This document shows positions 1-9,600 of a stretch of DNA of 64,000 nt, one piece after another. The notes beneath the pieces are model-generated. The model was given only the letters and a program-made list of their open reading frames with translations, made no database searches and was not told the DNA's origin. Source of the DNA: Oscillospiraceae bacterium (GTDB lineage Bacteria; Bacillota; Clostridia; Oscillospirales; Oscillospiraceae); assembly GCA_017552325.1 (NCBI GenBank), contig JAFZQE010000002.1:1-64000 (forward strand), in the 5' to 3' direction. The translations under genes were made by a program, and so were the position numbers. How positions within the stretch are numbered: the first letter of the stretch is position 1; each line of letters begins with the position of its first letter.

Positions 1-294
1 CTCGGCCTCGCGGGCCATGCGCTCGTACATGTCGGTCCACTCGAAGTTCTCGCCGTCGGCGGCGTGGCCGAGGTTCTCCGCCGTCTTGCCCAGCTCGCCC
101 AGCTCCTTGAACCAGAGCTTGGCGTGCTCCTTCTCGTTCTCTGCAGTCTTCAGGAACAGGGCCGCGATCTGCTCGTAGCCCTCCTTCTTGGCCGCGGAGG
201 CAAAGTAGGTGTACTTGTTTCTCGCCTGGGATTCGCCGGCAAAGGCCTCCCAGAGATTCTTCTCGGTTTTGGTGCCCGCATATTTGTATGCCAT
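1..294 (-). CDS. rbr: Rubrerythrin, N-terminal part (gene runs off the left edge)
   Basis: The 98 visible residues form the start of the ferritin-like diiron domain: MAYKYAGTKTEKNLWEAF, then GESQARNKYTYFA, then the helix ENEKEHAKLW with an ExxH pair. Rubrerythrins reduce hydrogen peroxide in anaerobes using electrons passed through a C-terminal rubredoxin centre; that part lies beyond the window, so it cannot be confirmed here. The ATG at 294 is preceded by AAGGAGG at good spacing, and a consensus promoter lies 40-70 bases upstream, so the gene is probably transcribed on its own despite sharing a strand with the ECF gene behind it. Confidence 0.93.
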   Translation of the reverse strand, partial: MAYKYAGTKTEKNLWEAFAGESQARNKYTYFASAAKKEGYEQIAALFLKTAENEKEHAKLWFKELGELGKTAENLGHAADGENFEWTDMYERMAREAE

Positions 295-333
295 GGAAAA
301 ATCCTCCTTTTTGCTCAGTTTTCCTGCATCTCT

Positions 334-362
334 ACTATACCCGAGACGCGCCGCGCTGTCAA
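334..362 (-). promoter_or_regulatory. Sigma-A promoter of rubrerythrin
   Basis: Read on the minus strand, TTGACA (362-357) and TATAGT (339-334) are separated by 17 bases, and the rubrerythrin ATG follows 40 bases later. No PerR-like palindrome is evident across it. Confidence 0.75.
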
Positions 363-389
363 CGCCGGATTCTTCCCTTCCCTGCCGGA

Positions 390-911
390 TCAGACCGCGT
401 CCTGCAGCTCTCGCTTCGCGATTTTGCGGATCGGCGTGCCGAAATACAGGGCCAGCGCGATCGCCGAGCCGACGGCGGTCTGCAGGACCTGGAAGGGAAA
501 CTTCAGCACGGCATATTCCGGGGTGCCGTAAATGAAAGCGCGGCCGAAGGTGTAGCCCGTCACGGTGACGATCAGGCCGAGGACGGAGGCGAGGATCGCG
601 GAGGGCAGCGGCTTCGACTTCAGCACACGCCGCACGAAAAGCGAGATCAGCGCCGCCTGCAGCCCGTGCGTCACCAGCGAGACGAACATCGGCGTCGGAT
701 AAAAGAGCAGGTCGCCCAGAAAGGCGCCGATGCCGCCCACGATCAGCGCGCTGACCGGGTCGAGGATCAGCGCCGCCATCACGATGATGACGTCGTTGAG
801 GTACATATGCCCGCCGGGGACGGGCACGCTGAGGATGCTGCTGCTCATGATGACGTTCATGCCCAGCAGCAGCGCGGTCAGCGTCAGCTTTTTGGTCTGC
901 ATCTTTTCCAT
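390..911 (-). CDS. ECF transporter S-component, probably for a B6 vitamer
   Basis: A 173-residue, very hydrophobic protein with about five or six membrane segments and the small-S-component layout: Thr/Leu-rich first helix after MQTKKLTLTALLLGMNVIMS, then PVPGGHMYLNDVIIVMAAL and a GGIGAFLGDLLFYP segment. S-components bind a vitamin and dock to a shared EcfAA'T module, which is not encoded here. The ATG at 911 has AAGGAG nine bases upstream. It is divergent from a MocR-type regulator with shared operator-like repeats. MocR proteins linked to PdxR commonly control pyridoxal synthesis or uptake, so a pyridoxine-type substrate is an inference from context; the sequence alone does not fix the substrate. 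Confidence 0.8.
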   Translation of the reverse strand: MEKMQTKKLTLTALLLGMNVIMSSSILSVPVPGGHMYLNDVIIVMAALILDPVSALIVGGIGAFLGDLLFYPTPMFVSLVTHGLQAALISLFVRRVLKSKPLPSAILASVLGLIVTVTGYTFGRAFIYGTPEYAVLKFPFQVLQTAVGSAIALALYFGTPIRKIAKRELQDAV

Positions 912-954
912 ATCCCTGCACTCCTTGACTTTTTTCCGATCCCACTATATACTT

Positions 955-1003
955 GATCTGGCCTTATGAACAGCACCAGATCTGTCTATTTTTATAAGAC
1001 CAG
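955..1003. promoter_or_regulatory. Operator-like repeats between the ECF gene and the MocR regulator
   Basis: Three related half-sites occupy this divergent region. GATCTGG (955-961) is a perfect inverted match to CCAGATC (976-982). CTGGCCTTAT (958-967) matches ATAAGACCAG (994-1003) in inverted orientation at 9 of 10 positions. MocR regulators typically bind mixtures of direct and inverted repeats of one motif near their own promoter, so this is the likely binding region for the regulator starting at 1016. Promoter boxes here are weak. Confidence 0.6.
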
Positions 1004-1015
1004 TTGGGAGATAAT

Positions 1016-2086
1016 ATGAAGTATCAGATCGACCGGAGCTCCGGCGAGAGCGCCTATCTGCAGCTCTACCGGCAGCTCAGGGAGGATATCGTCGGCGGCC
1101 TTCTGCCGCGCGGGAGCCGCCTGCCCTCGAAGCGTCAGCTCGCCGCGGAGCTGGGGCTGAGCCTCATCACCGTCGAGCACGCGCTCTCGCTGCTCGCCGA
1201 CGAGGGTTACGCCGTCTCCCGCGAGCGCAGCGGCTTCTTCTCCGCGTTCGGCGGCGCGGCCGCGGCGGCGCCCCGTGCGAGGCTGGAGGACATGTCCCTG
1301 CCCGCCGACGCGGCGGATTTTCCTTTCTCCGCGCTGGCGAAGACGATGCGCCGGGTGCTCTCCGACTACGGCGAGCGCATCTTGCTGCGCTCGCCCAACT
1401 GCGGCTGCGGGGAGCTGCGCGCGGAGCTGGCCGCCTACCTCGCGCGCAGCCGCGGCATCGTTGTGCGCCCGGAGCAGATCGTCGTCGGCTCCGGCGCGGA
1501 GTACCTCTATGCGCTGGTGATCCAGCTGCTGGGGCGCGAGAGGCTCTATGCGCGCGAGGAGCCCTGCTACGAGACGATCCGGCGCGTCTACGAGGCCAAC
1601 GGCGCTCTCTGCGAAGGCCTGCCGATGGCCGCCGACGGCGTGGACGGCGCGGCGCTGCGGAAAAGCGCGGCCACCGTGCTGCACGTGACGCCCTACCAGA
1701 GTTATCCCAGCGGCGTCAGCGCCTCGGCGGCGCGGCGACACGAGTACGCGGCCTGGGCCCGCTCCCGCGGCGGCTGGCTGGTCGAGGACGACTACGGCGC
1801 GGAGCTCGCGGTCAGCACGCGGCAGGTCGAGACCCTGTTTTCCCTCGCGCCGGAGCGGACGGTCTACCTCAACAGCTTCTCCAAGACGCTCGCGCCTTCG
1901 ATGCGCATGGGCTACATGGTGCTGCCGGAGGAGCTGCTGCCGGAATACGAAGAGAGGCTGGGCTTTTACTCCTGTGCGGTGCCGGTTTTCGAGCAGCTGG
2001 TGCTGGCGGAGCTGCTGCGCAGCGGCGAGCTGGAGCGCAGCATCAGCCGCCGCAGGAGGAAGCTCCGTGAAAAGCAAAAAGAATGA
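1016..2086 (+). CDS. MocR/GntR-family regulator with PLP-aminotransferase-like domain, C-terminally short
   Basis: Residues 1-75 are a GntR winged helix (LPSKRQLAAELGLSLITVEH is the recognition part). From about 95 onward the protein follows the fold-type I aminotransferase domain of MocR regulators: VEDDYGAEL, then SFSKTLAPSMRMGY with the PLP-binding lysine at about K290. The protein ends at residue 356, soon after FEQLVLAEL, where family members (about 450-500 residues) still carry roughly 100 residues of the small C-terminal subdomain. I chose the ATG at 1016 because TTGGGAG lies five bases upstream; an in-frame TTG at 1004 falls inside that site. PdxR-like control of vitamin B6 uptake is inferred from the divergent ECF gene. 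Confidence 0.85.
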   Translation: MKYQIDRSSGESAYLQLYRQLREDIVGGLLPRGSRLPSKRQLAAELGLSLITVEHALSLLADEGYAVSRERSGFFSAFGGAAAAAPRARLEDMSLPADAADFPFSALAKTMRRVLSDYGERILLRSPNCGCGELRAELAAYLARSRGIVVRPEQIVVGSGAEYLYALVIQLLGRERLYAREEPCYETIRRVYEANGALCEGLPMAADGVDGAALRKSAATVLHVTPYQSYPSGVSASAARRHEYAAWARSRGGWLVEDDYGAELAVSTRQVETLFSLAPERTVYLNSFSKTLAPSMRMGYMVLPEELLPEYEERLGFYSCAVPVFEQLVLAELLRSGELERSISRRRRKLREKQKE

Positions 2087-2116
2087 GGAGCCTGTGGCTC
2101 CTCATTCTTTTCTTTT
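2081..2116. terminator. Bidirectional intrinsic terminator
   Basis: A perfect 12-bp stem (2081-2092 with 2096-2107), three-base loop, then TTTTCTTTT; an A-run precedes it, so it serves both convergent genes. The MocR stop codon lies inside the left arm. Confidence 0.9.
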
Positions 2117-2133
2117 ATGCCGTACGCCGGACG

Positions 2134-3510
2134 TCATACCGCGCCTGCGATGCGGCGGGCAACGTGGACGCCGCTGGCCGAGGCGTGGCTGAGCGAATGG
2201 GTCACGCCCGAGCCGTCGCCGATGACGTAGAGTCCCTCGCAGCAGGTCTGCAGGTTCCGGTCGAGCTCGACTTCCATGTTGTAGAACTTGACCTCGACGC
2301 CGTAGAGCAGCGTGTCGTCGTTGGCGGTGCCCGGGGCGATCTTGTCCAGGGCGTAGATCATCTCGATGATGCCGTCGAGGATGCGCTTCGGGATCACGAG
2401 GCTCAGGTCGCCGGGCGTGGCGGCCAGGGTCGGCGTGACGAAGCTGCCGCGGATGCGCGACTCGTTGCTGCGCCGCCCGCGCACCAGGTCGCCGAAGCGC
2501 TGCACGATTACGCCGCCGCCCAGCATGTTCGACAGACGCGCGATGCTCTCGCCGTAGCCGTTGGAGTCCTTGAAGGGCTCGGAGAAGTGCTTGGACACGA
2601 GCAGCGCGAAGTTCGTGTTCTCGGTGTGCTTCGCCGGGTCCTCGTAGCTGTGGCCGTTGACGGTGACGATGCCGTTGGTGTTCTCGTTGACGACGACGCC
2701 GTGCGGGTTCATGCAGAAGGTGCGCACCAGATCCTCGAACTTCTGCGTGCGGTAGACGATCTTGCTCTCGTAGAGCTCGTCGGTCAGATGGGCGAAGACC
2801 TCCGCCGGCAGCTCGACGCGCACTCCGATGTCCACGCGGTTGGACTTCGTGGGGATATCCAGCGCGCGGCAGACGCTCTCCAGCCACTTGCTGCCGCTGC
2901 GGCCGACCGAGACCACGCAGTTTTCGCAGCTGTAGTCCCGCTCCCCCGCCGTCACCGCATAGCCTCCGTCGACGCGCCGCAGATCCGTGACCGCGGTGTT
3001 GAACAGGAAGTCCACCCGGTCCTTCAGTTCGCTGTAGAGATTCTCCAGCACGACGTAGTTGATGTCCGTGCCGAGGTGGCGCACCTGCGCGTCGAGCAGA
3101 TGCAGGCCGTTTTCCAGGCACATCCGCTTGATCTTCGTGTCCGCGGTGGAGTAGAGCTTCGTGCCCGCGCCGCCGTGGCCGACGTTGATCTCGTCCACGT
3201 AGCGCATCAGGTCGAGCGCCTCCTGCCTGCCGATGTATTCGTAAAGCGTGCCGCCGAACTGGTTCGTAATGTTGTACTTCCCGTCGGAAAAAGCGCCGGC
3301 GCCGCCGAAGCCGCTCATGATGCTGCAGACCGGGCACTTGACGCAGGCCTTGACCGTTTTGCCGTCGATCGGGCATTTGCGCCGGTCCAGCGGCCGGCCG
3401 AGCTCGAACACGGCGATCCTCTTCTCCGGCGCCAGTCTGCTCAGCTCCCAGGCGGTAAAGATCCCGCCGGGGCCCGCGCCGATGATGATCACGTCATAAT
3501 CAAAGGGCAT
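2134..3510 (-). CDS. FAD-dependent oxidoreductase of the COG2509 type, function unknown
   Basis: A 458-residue flavoprotein with an N-terminal Rossmann dinucleotide-binding motif (DVIIIGAGPGGIFTAWELSR) and a C-terminal FAD-closing segment (GLYVIGDGSGVTHSLSHASA). Between them are CPIDGKTVKACVKCPVC and GGAGAFSDGKYN, typical of the uncharacterised FAD-dependent dehydrogenases found widely in Firmicutes. I prefer the ATG at 3510, with GAAAGG nine bases upstream, over the ATG at 3519 that directly abuts that site and a TTG at 3540. It is a single-gene unit, convergent with the MocR gene and divergent from the glucan synthase. Substrate unknown. Confidence 0.85.
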   Translation of the reverse strand: MPFDYDVIIIGAGPGGIFTAWELSRLAPEKRIAVFELGRPLDRRKCPIDGKTVKACVKCPVCSIMSGFGGAGAFSDGKYNITNQFGGTLYEYIGRQEALDLMRYVDEINVGHGGAGTKLYSTADTKIKRMCLENGLHLLDAQVRHLGTDINYVVLENLYSELKDRVDFLFNTAVTDLRRVDGGYAVTAGERDYSCENCVVSVGRSGSKWLESVCRALDIPTKSNRVDIGVRVELPAEVFAHLTDELYESKIVYRTQKFEDLVRTFCMNPHGVVVNENTNGIVTVNGHSYEDPAKHTENTNFALLVSKHFSEPFKDSNGYGESIARLSNMLGGGVIVQRFGDLVRGRRSNESRIRGSFVTPTLAATPGDLSLVIPKRILDGIIEMIYALDKIAPGTANDDTLLYGVEVKFYNMEVELDRNLQTCCEGLYVIGDGSGVTHSLSHASASGVHVARRIAGAV

Positions 3511-3541
3511 TTCGTTCATCCTTTCTTCCGTGCAAAACAAG

Positions 3542-3566
3542 ACCGCCGCGCCCGGGGCGCGGCGGC
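3542..3566 (-). promoter_or_regulatory. GC-rich leader hairpin upstream of the COG2509 flavoprotein gene
   Basis: The segment folds into a stem of about nine to ten G-C pairs around a short loop, followed on the minus strand by TCTTGTTTT. That is terminator-like, but it lies between the likely promoter and the start codon, so it could attenuate the flavoprotein mRNA. Confidence 0.5.
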
Positions 3567-3586
3567 TTTCATCTATCCTCTGAAAA

Positions 3587-3614
3587 AACTATCACAATCC
3601 CGCGCGATTGTCAA
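3587..3614 (-). promoter_or_regulatory. Promoter of the COG2509 flavoprotein gene
   Basis: Minus strand TTGACA (3614-3609) and ATAGTT (3592-3587) with a 16-base spacer. The start codon is about 76 bases further on, after the GC-rich hairpin. Confidence 0.55.
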
Positions 3615-3691
3615 CCGGAAGCGCGCGGGAAGCGCATATTTCCCCGCGCGTGGGGAAAACTGGAAGGGACTATTCTTTTCCGGGGTGCGAC

Positions 3692-6600
3692 ATGGATCAG
3701 ATCTTTTCCGGACTGTATATCGAAGACGAGAAGCTGGAGGCCTTCGCCGCCAACTGCGCAAGGCTGCTGAAGGCCGAAGGCGAGGGCGGCGGCAGCGCCG
3801 AGGCCGCCGCGCTCCGGCGGCATTTTTCCGCCGTGCGGCGCTGCACCGAGGCCGTGCGGCGGCGCTATGCGCAGGCCGAGAGCCTGCCCGCGGCCTGCGA
3901 GTGGCTGCTGGACAACCGGTATCTGGCTGAACGGGAGGCCCGCGCCGCGCTGGGCGATCTGCGCCGGGCAAAACGGCAGCGGCGCTGCGAGAGCGGCCTG
4001 CTGATCACCGCCCTGTGCCGCTCGCTGCTGAAGGCGGGGCAGGGCCGTCTGGACGCCGGGCGCTGCGCGGCCTTCCTGCGCGGCTTCCAGAGCGTGACGC
4101 CGCTGCGTCGGCGCGAGCTGCTGCTTTTTCCGGCCGCGATGCGCGCCGCGATCCTGGAGGCGATGGCCGCCGTCTGCGAGACCCTGCCCTTCGCCGCCGA
4201 CACCGCGGCCCAGGCCGAGGCGCTCGAGGCGCTGTTTTCCTCGCTGCGCCTGCTCTGCGGGGCGGACATGGAGGAGCTGCTGCGCGAGGCCGATCTCTGC
4301 GACGCGGTCTTCCGCTCCGACCCGGTCTACCCGCTCATGGACCGCGAGAGCCGCGCGGCCTACCTCGACCGGCTGGAGGCGCTCGCCCGCGAGGAGAACG
4401 TCGAGGAGCTGCCGCTGGCGCGGCGGCTGATCGAACAGGCGCGGGCGGAGGGTCGGCACCTCGGCTTTTTCCTCTTCGACGAGCCGGCCGGAGGCGGCGC
4501 GGGCCTTTACATCGCCGCCGTCGTGCTGACGAGCCTGTTTCTGAGCCTGCTGCTGGCTTTCGCCGCCGGGAGCGTCTGGGCCGCTCCCCTGCTCCTGCTG
4601 CCGGTGTCGGAGCTTGTGAAGGGGCTGATCGACCTGGCGCTGCTGCGCGCGATCCCGCCCCGCCGCCTGCCGCGCCTGGATCTCTCCGGGGGCGTGCCGC
4701 CGGAGGGCAAGACGCTCTGCGTGATCTCGGCGCTGCTGACGGACGAGGAGAGCGCGGCGGCGCTCGCCCGGCGGCTGGAGGAACTGCGGCTGCTGGAGAG
4801 GAAGGCCGGGCCGAACCTGCAGTTCGGCGTTTTGGCCGACCTCCCCGCCGTCGACACGGAGACGCGGGAGGAGGACGCCTCCCTGCTGCGCGCCGCGCGG
4901 GAGGCCGTCGCCGCGCTCAACCGGCGTTACGGCGGCGGCTTTTATCTGTTTACTCGTCCCCGCAGCTTCGACGGCGAACGCTGGTACGGCGAGGAGCGAA
5001 AGCGCGGCGCGCTGCTTTCGCTGGCGCGGCTGCTGGCCGACGAGCCCTCCTCCCTCTCCGTCTGCGGCGATCGCGACGCGCTGGCCGGGACGCGCTATAT
5101 CCTGGCCCTCGACAGCGACACCCGCATGGCGCCGGGCGCCGCTCCCGCGCTGATCGGCGCGATGCTGCACCCGATGAACGCGCCTCGGATCGACCCGGAG
5201 CGCCGCGTCGTGACGGCGGGCTACGGTCTGCTGCATCCGCGCCTGTGCACGGAGCTGCGCAGCGCCAACGCCACCGATTTCGCGCTCGTTTTCGCCGGGC
5301 CGGGCGGCAGCGACCCCTACGGCGGGCTCTGCGGCGAATTGTATATGGACGCCTTCGACTGCGGCGGCTTCGCCGGGAAGGGCATCCTGGATCTCCGGGC
5401 GCTGCTGAAGTGCACGGACGGGCGCTTCCCGGCGCAAAGCGTCCTCTCGCACGACGCGCTGGAGGGAGCCTTCCTGCGCGGCGGCTATCTGGGCGACGCG
5501 CTCTTCGCCGACCGTTTCCCCGCCCGGCCTCAGGCTTATTATAAGCGCCTGCACCGCTGGGTGCGCGGCGACTGGCAGAACGCGCCCTGGCTCTTCCGGC
5601 GCGGGCGGGCGCTGCGGCCGATCGACCGCTGGCGGCTCTTCGACAGCCTCCGGCGGAGCCTGCTCGCGCCGATGACCCTGCTCGCCATCCTGGCGGGCTT
5701 CTTCCTGCGCTATTACGGGCTGAGGCTGAGCGCCTGGGCGGCGCTGCTGGCCCTGCTCGGCAGTTTGTTGTCCAGCCTGCTCGAGGCCGCGCGGCAGCCC
5801 GCCCGGGGGCCGCGCCTGCGGCGCTACGCCCGGCTGCTGACCGGCGTGGGCGGCGCGATCGTGCGCAGCTTCCTGCGCCTGTGGCTGCTGCCCTGGGAGG
5901 CCTGGGTCTGTCTGTCGGCGGCGCTGACCGCCCTGTGGCGGATGCTGGTCTCGCACAAAAAGCTGCTTGAATGGGAGACCGCCGCGCAGAGCGAGGGGCG
6001 CGGGGGTGGGCTCGGCGCATATCTGCGCGCGATGGCCGTCCCGGCGGCGCTGGGCCTCGTCTGCCTGCTCTTCTCGCCGACGGTGATCGGCCGCTCGGCG
6101 GGACTGTTGTGGCTGCTGTCTCCGGCGGCCACGGCGGCGCTCTCGCTGCCGGCCTTTCAGATGGAGACGCTCGGCCGCGCCGACCGGGACTGGCTCCGGG
6201 CGCGGGCCGCGGACACCTGGCGCTATTTCGCCGAGTTCTGCACCGGGGAAGGGCACTTCCTCCCGCCGGACAACGTCCAGCACCAGCCGCCGAAGGGTCC
6301 GGCCTGGCGCACGTCCCCGACCAACATGGGCCTCGCGGCCGCCTCGGCCGCCGCAGCCTGCGACCTTGGGATTATCCCCCCGGCGGAGGCGCTGGCCTTC
6401 CTCTCGCGCCTTATCGGCGGCATGGAGCGCCTGCCGCGCTGCCGGGGGCATTTTTACAACTGGTACGATATCCGCGCGCTGCAGTCCCTGCACCCGCCCT
6501 TCCTCTCCGCCGTCGACAGCGGCAACTGCTGGGCCGGCCTGCGCGTCGCGGCGGATTTCGCCCGCGAGCAGGGCGACGGGGCGCTGGCGGCGCGCATCGA

Positions 6601-9600
6601 GGCGCTGCTCGCGCCGATGGACTTCTCCCTGTTTTACGACCATGCGCGCGAGCTCCTGTATATCTCCCGGGATCCGGCGAAGGGCCGCGGCGCGGGCGGG
6701 CATTACGACCTGATGGCGAGCGAGGCGATGCTGACGAGCTATCTCGCCGTCGCCAAGGGGGACCTGCCCGCGCGGCACTGGCGGCGGCTCGGGCGCGGCC
6801 AGCTGCAGAAGGACGGCTTCCGCGGCCTCGCAAGCTGGTCGGGCACGATGTTCGAATACCTGATGCCGGCGCTGTTCCTGCCCTTCGAGCGCGGGAGCCT
6901 GCTCTACGAGAGCAGCCGCTTCTGCCTCTACGCGCAGAAGCGCTGCGTCCCGCCCGAGCAGCCCTGGGGCGTCTCCGAGAGCGCCTATTTCGCGCTCGAC
7001 GCCAACGGCAATTACCGCTACAAGGCGCAGGGCTGCCCGGCTCTGGCGCTCCGGCGCAGCACGGAGCGGGAGACCGTGATCGCGCCATACGCGAGCTTTC
7101 TGGCCCTGGCCGTCTCGCCGCGCGCTGCGGTGCGGAACCTCCGCCGCCTCGAACGGCGGGGCATGCTGGGCCGCTGGGGCTTCCGGGAGGCGCTGGATCT
7201 CACGCCCGGGCGCTGCCGGGGCGCGGCGGGCGAGCTCGTCGACTGCACGATGGCGCATCATGCGGGCATGAGCCTGCTGGCCGCGGCGAACGCCCTCTGC
7301 GGCGACGTCGTCCGGCGGCGCTTTTTCCGCGATCCGGCGATCGGCGCCCACGAGCTGCTGCTGCAGGAGCAGCCGGGCGACGGAGAGCTGCTTGCTCGCC
7401 GCCGCGAAACGCTCCCCGAGCCGCCCGCGCCTCGCGCAGAGGCCGGACGCTGGCTGCGCCGCGGCGTCGGCGGCGAGGAGGGGATGTGCCTGCTCTCGAA
7501 CGGCGCCTATCACCTTCTGCTCGACGGGCGCGGGCAGAGCCGGGCGCTGGCGCAGGAGCTGCTGCCCTATGACGGCGGCCTCCGCTTTTCGCTGGACGGC
7601 GAGCCGCTGCTGCCCGGCGAGGCCGCCTTTTTCTGTTTTCAGGAGGACGGCGCGTCCTGGAGCCTGCTGCGCCCCGGCCTCAGCCTGAGCGCCGAGGCCT
7701 TCGTCTCGGCCGAGGGCCTGGGCGAGTGCCGCGTGCTGCGCTTCAAGGCCGCGCAGGAGCGAAAGCTGCGGCTGGCGCTGGACTTTCGCCCGGTGCTGGC
7801 GCGGCGCGCCGACTGGGACAGCCACCTCTCCTTCTGGCGGCTCGGCCTGCGGAGTGAGGAACGCGAGGGCGCGCTGCTGCTCCGGCGTCTGCCGCGCGGC
7901 GAGACGCCCGGCTGCTGGCTCTGCCTGAGAGCGAGCCTGCCGCTGGCGCTATCGGCCGATGAAAACGGCGGCTTGGGCTGGCTCGCCCGGCCCTTCGTCC
8001 ATGCGGAGGCCGAGCTCCCCCTCCCCGCCGGGGAGAAGGCGGAGCTGCGCTTTGCACTCTGCCTCGCGCCGACGGCGGACGCGGCCTTTGAAGCCGCCGG
8101 GCGGCTGCTGGAGGCCGGGGAAAACGAGCGCGGCCGCATGGTCGGCGGCGCGGCCACCCTGCTCGGCATGAGCCCGGCGGAGATCGGCAGGGCGATGGAG
8201 CTGCTGCCCGCGCTGACGGAGCCCCGCCTGCTCGGGGCGGCGCCGAAGCGGGCGCTCTGGCCCTTCGGCCTGTCCGGCGAACTGCCGATCCTCTGCTGCC
8301 GGGCGGAGGAGCGGGAGGCGGAGGCGCTGCTTGCGCGCTTTCTGCTGCTGCGCTCTGCCGGGATCGAGGCCGAGCTTGTATATCTCAGCGACGAGGAGGG
8401 CGCTTACCGCCAGCCCTTCCGCCGCCGCATCACGCGTCTGCTGGCCGCGCGCGGGCTGGAACCGCTGCTCGGCGCACGCGGCGGCGTGCACATCCTGCCC
8501 TCCGCCGCGGCGGAGGCTGCGGAAAGCCGCGCTGTCTTCCTCTGTGGGAGGAGCCGTCCGCTGCCGCCGCGGCTCAAGCTGCCGCTTCTGAGCGCGCCGA
8601 GAGCGCCAGGCTGCGTCCCGGAGCACGGCTGGGGCGAGCGCGATTTTCATTTCGAGGCGGGCGATTCGCTGCCCGCGCGGCCCTGGCAGCTCCCGCTGAC
8701 GAACGGGCGGCTGGGCTTTCTCGCCGTCGACTGCGGCAGCGGCTTTCTCTGGTACGAAAACGCCCGCGAGATGCCGCTGACCGAGCCGCCGGCGCTGCCG
8801 GAGGATATCTCGGGCGGCGAGGCGCTCTGGCTTGAATGGGAGGGGCGGCCGGTGAGCCTTTTCGCGGCCAACGACGGCCTCCCCTGCCGGGTCAGCTACT
8901 CTCCGGGTCTCGCGGTTTGGGACAAGCGCGTCGGCGGACGGCGGATCAAAACCAGCGCCTTCGTGCCCCGGGACACGGACGCGCGTCTGCTGCTGATCGA
9001 GGGTGCGGAAGGCCTGACGCTCTGCTGGGCGCAGCGCCTCGCGCGGCCCGACAGCGTCCGCCTTCGGCGCGAGGACGCGCTGCTGCGGGCGGAAAACCCG
9101 GATGCCTGGCTGCCGGAGCGGGACTATCTCATGGCTGCGAGCGAGGAGGCAGCGATCGAAACAGATTTCGCGCCCGCGGCCTTCCGGCTGCGGCTGCGCG
9201 CCGCGCACCTGACGGTGCTGGGCTGCGGCTGCTGCGGCGCGGAGGAATTCGAAGCCCTGCTGCGGCCCTCGACGGCGCTGGCGGCGCTCGGGCTGACGGT
9301 CTCCCGGTGGGCGAAGCGCTGCGCGGCCGCGCCGGAGGCGCGGGATCCGGCGGCGGCGCATTATCTGGGCGGCTGGGCAGTCTGTCAGATCCTCGCCTGC
9401 CGCCTGCTCGCGCGCTGCAGCCTTTATCAGCACGGCGGCGCCTACGGCTTCCGCGATCAGCTCCAGGACGCGGCCAATCTCCTGCCCTATGACAGCGGCC
9501 CGCTCCGCGAGCGGCTGCGGGACGCGGCGCGGCATCAGTACGCCGAGGGCGACGTGATGCACTGGTGGCACCCGCATCCAACGAGCGACCGGGGCCTGCG

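Noticed and set aside
3611..7825. A 1404-residue reading frame antisense to the glucan synthase gene
   Set aside because: Low-complexity Arg/Ala/Gln/Gly composition, no ribosome-binding site and no domain; it is the usual antisense shadow of a GC-rich gene with strong third-position bias.
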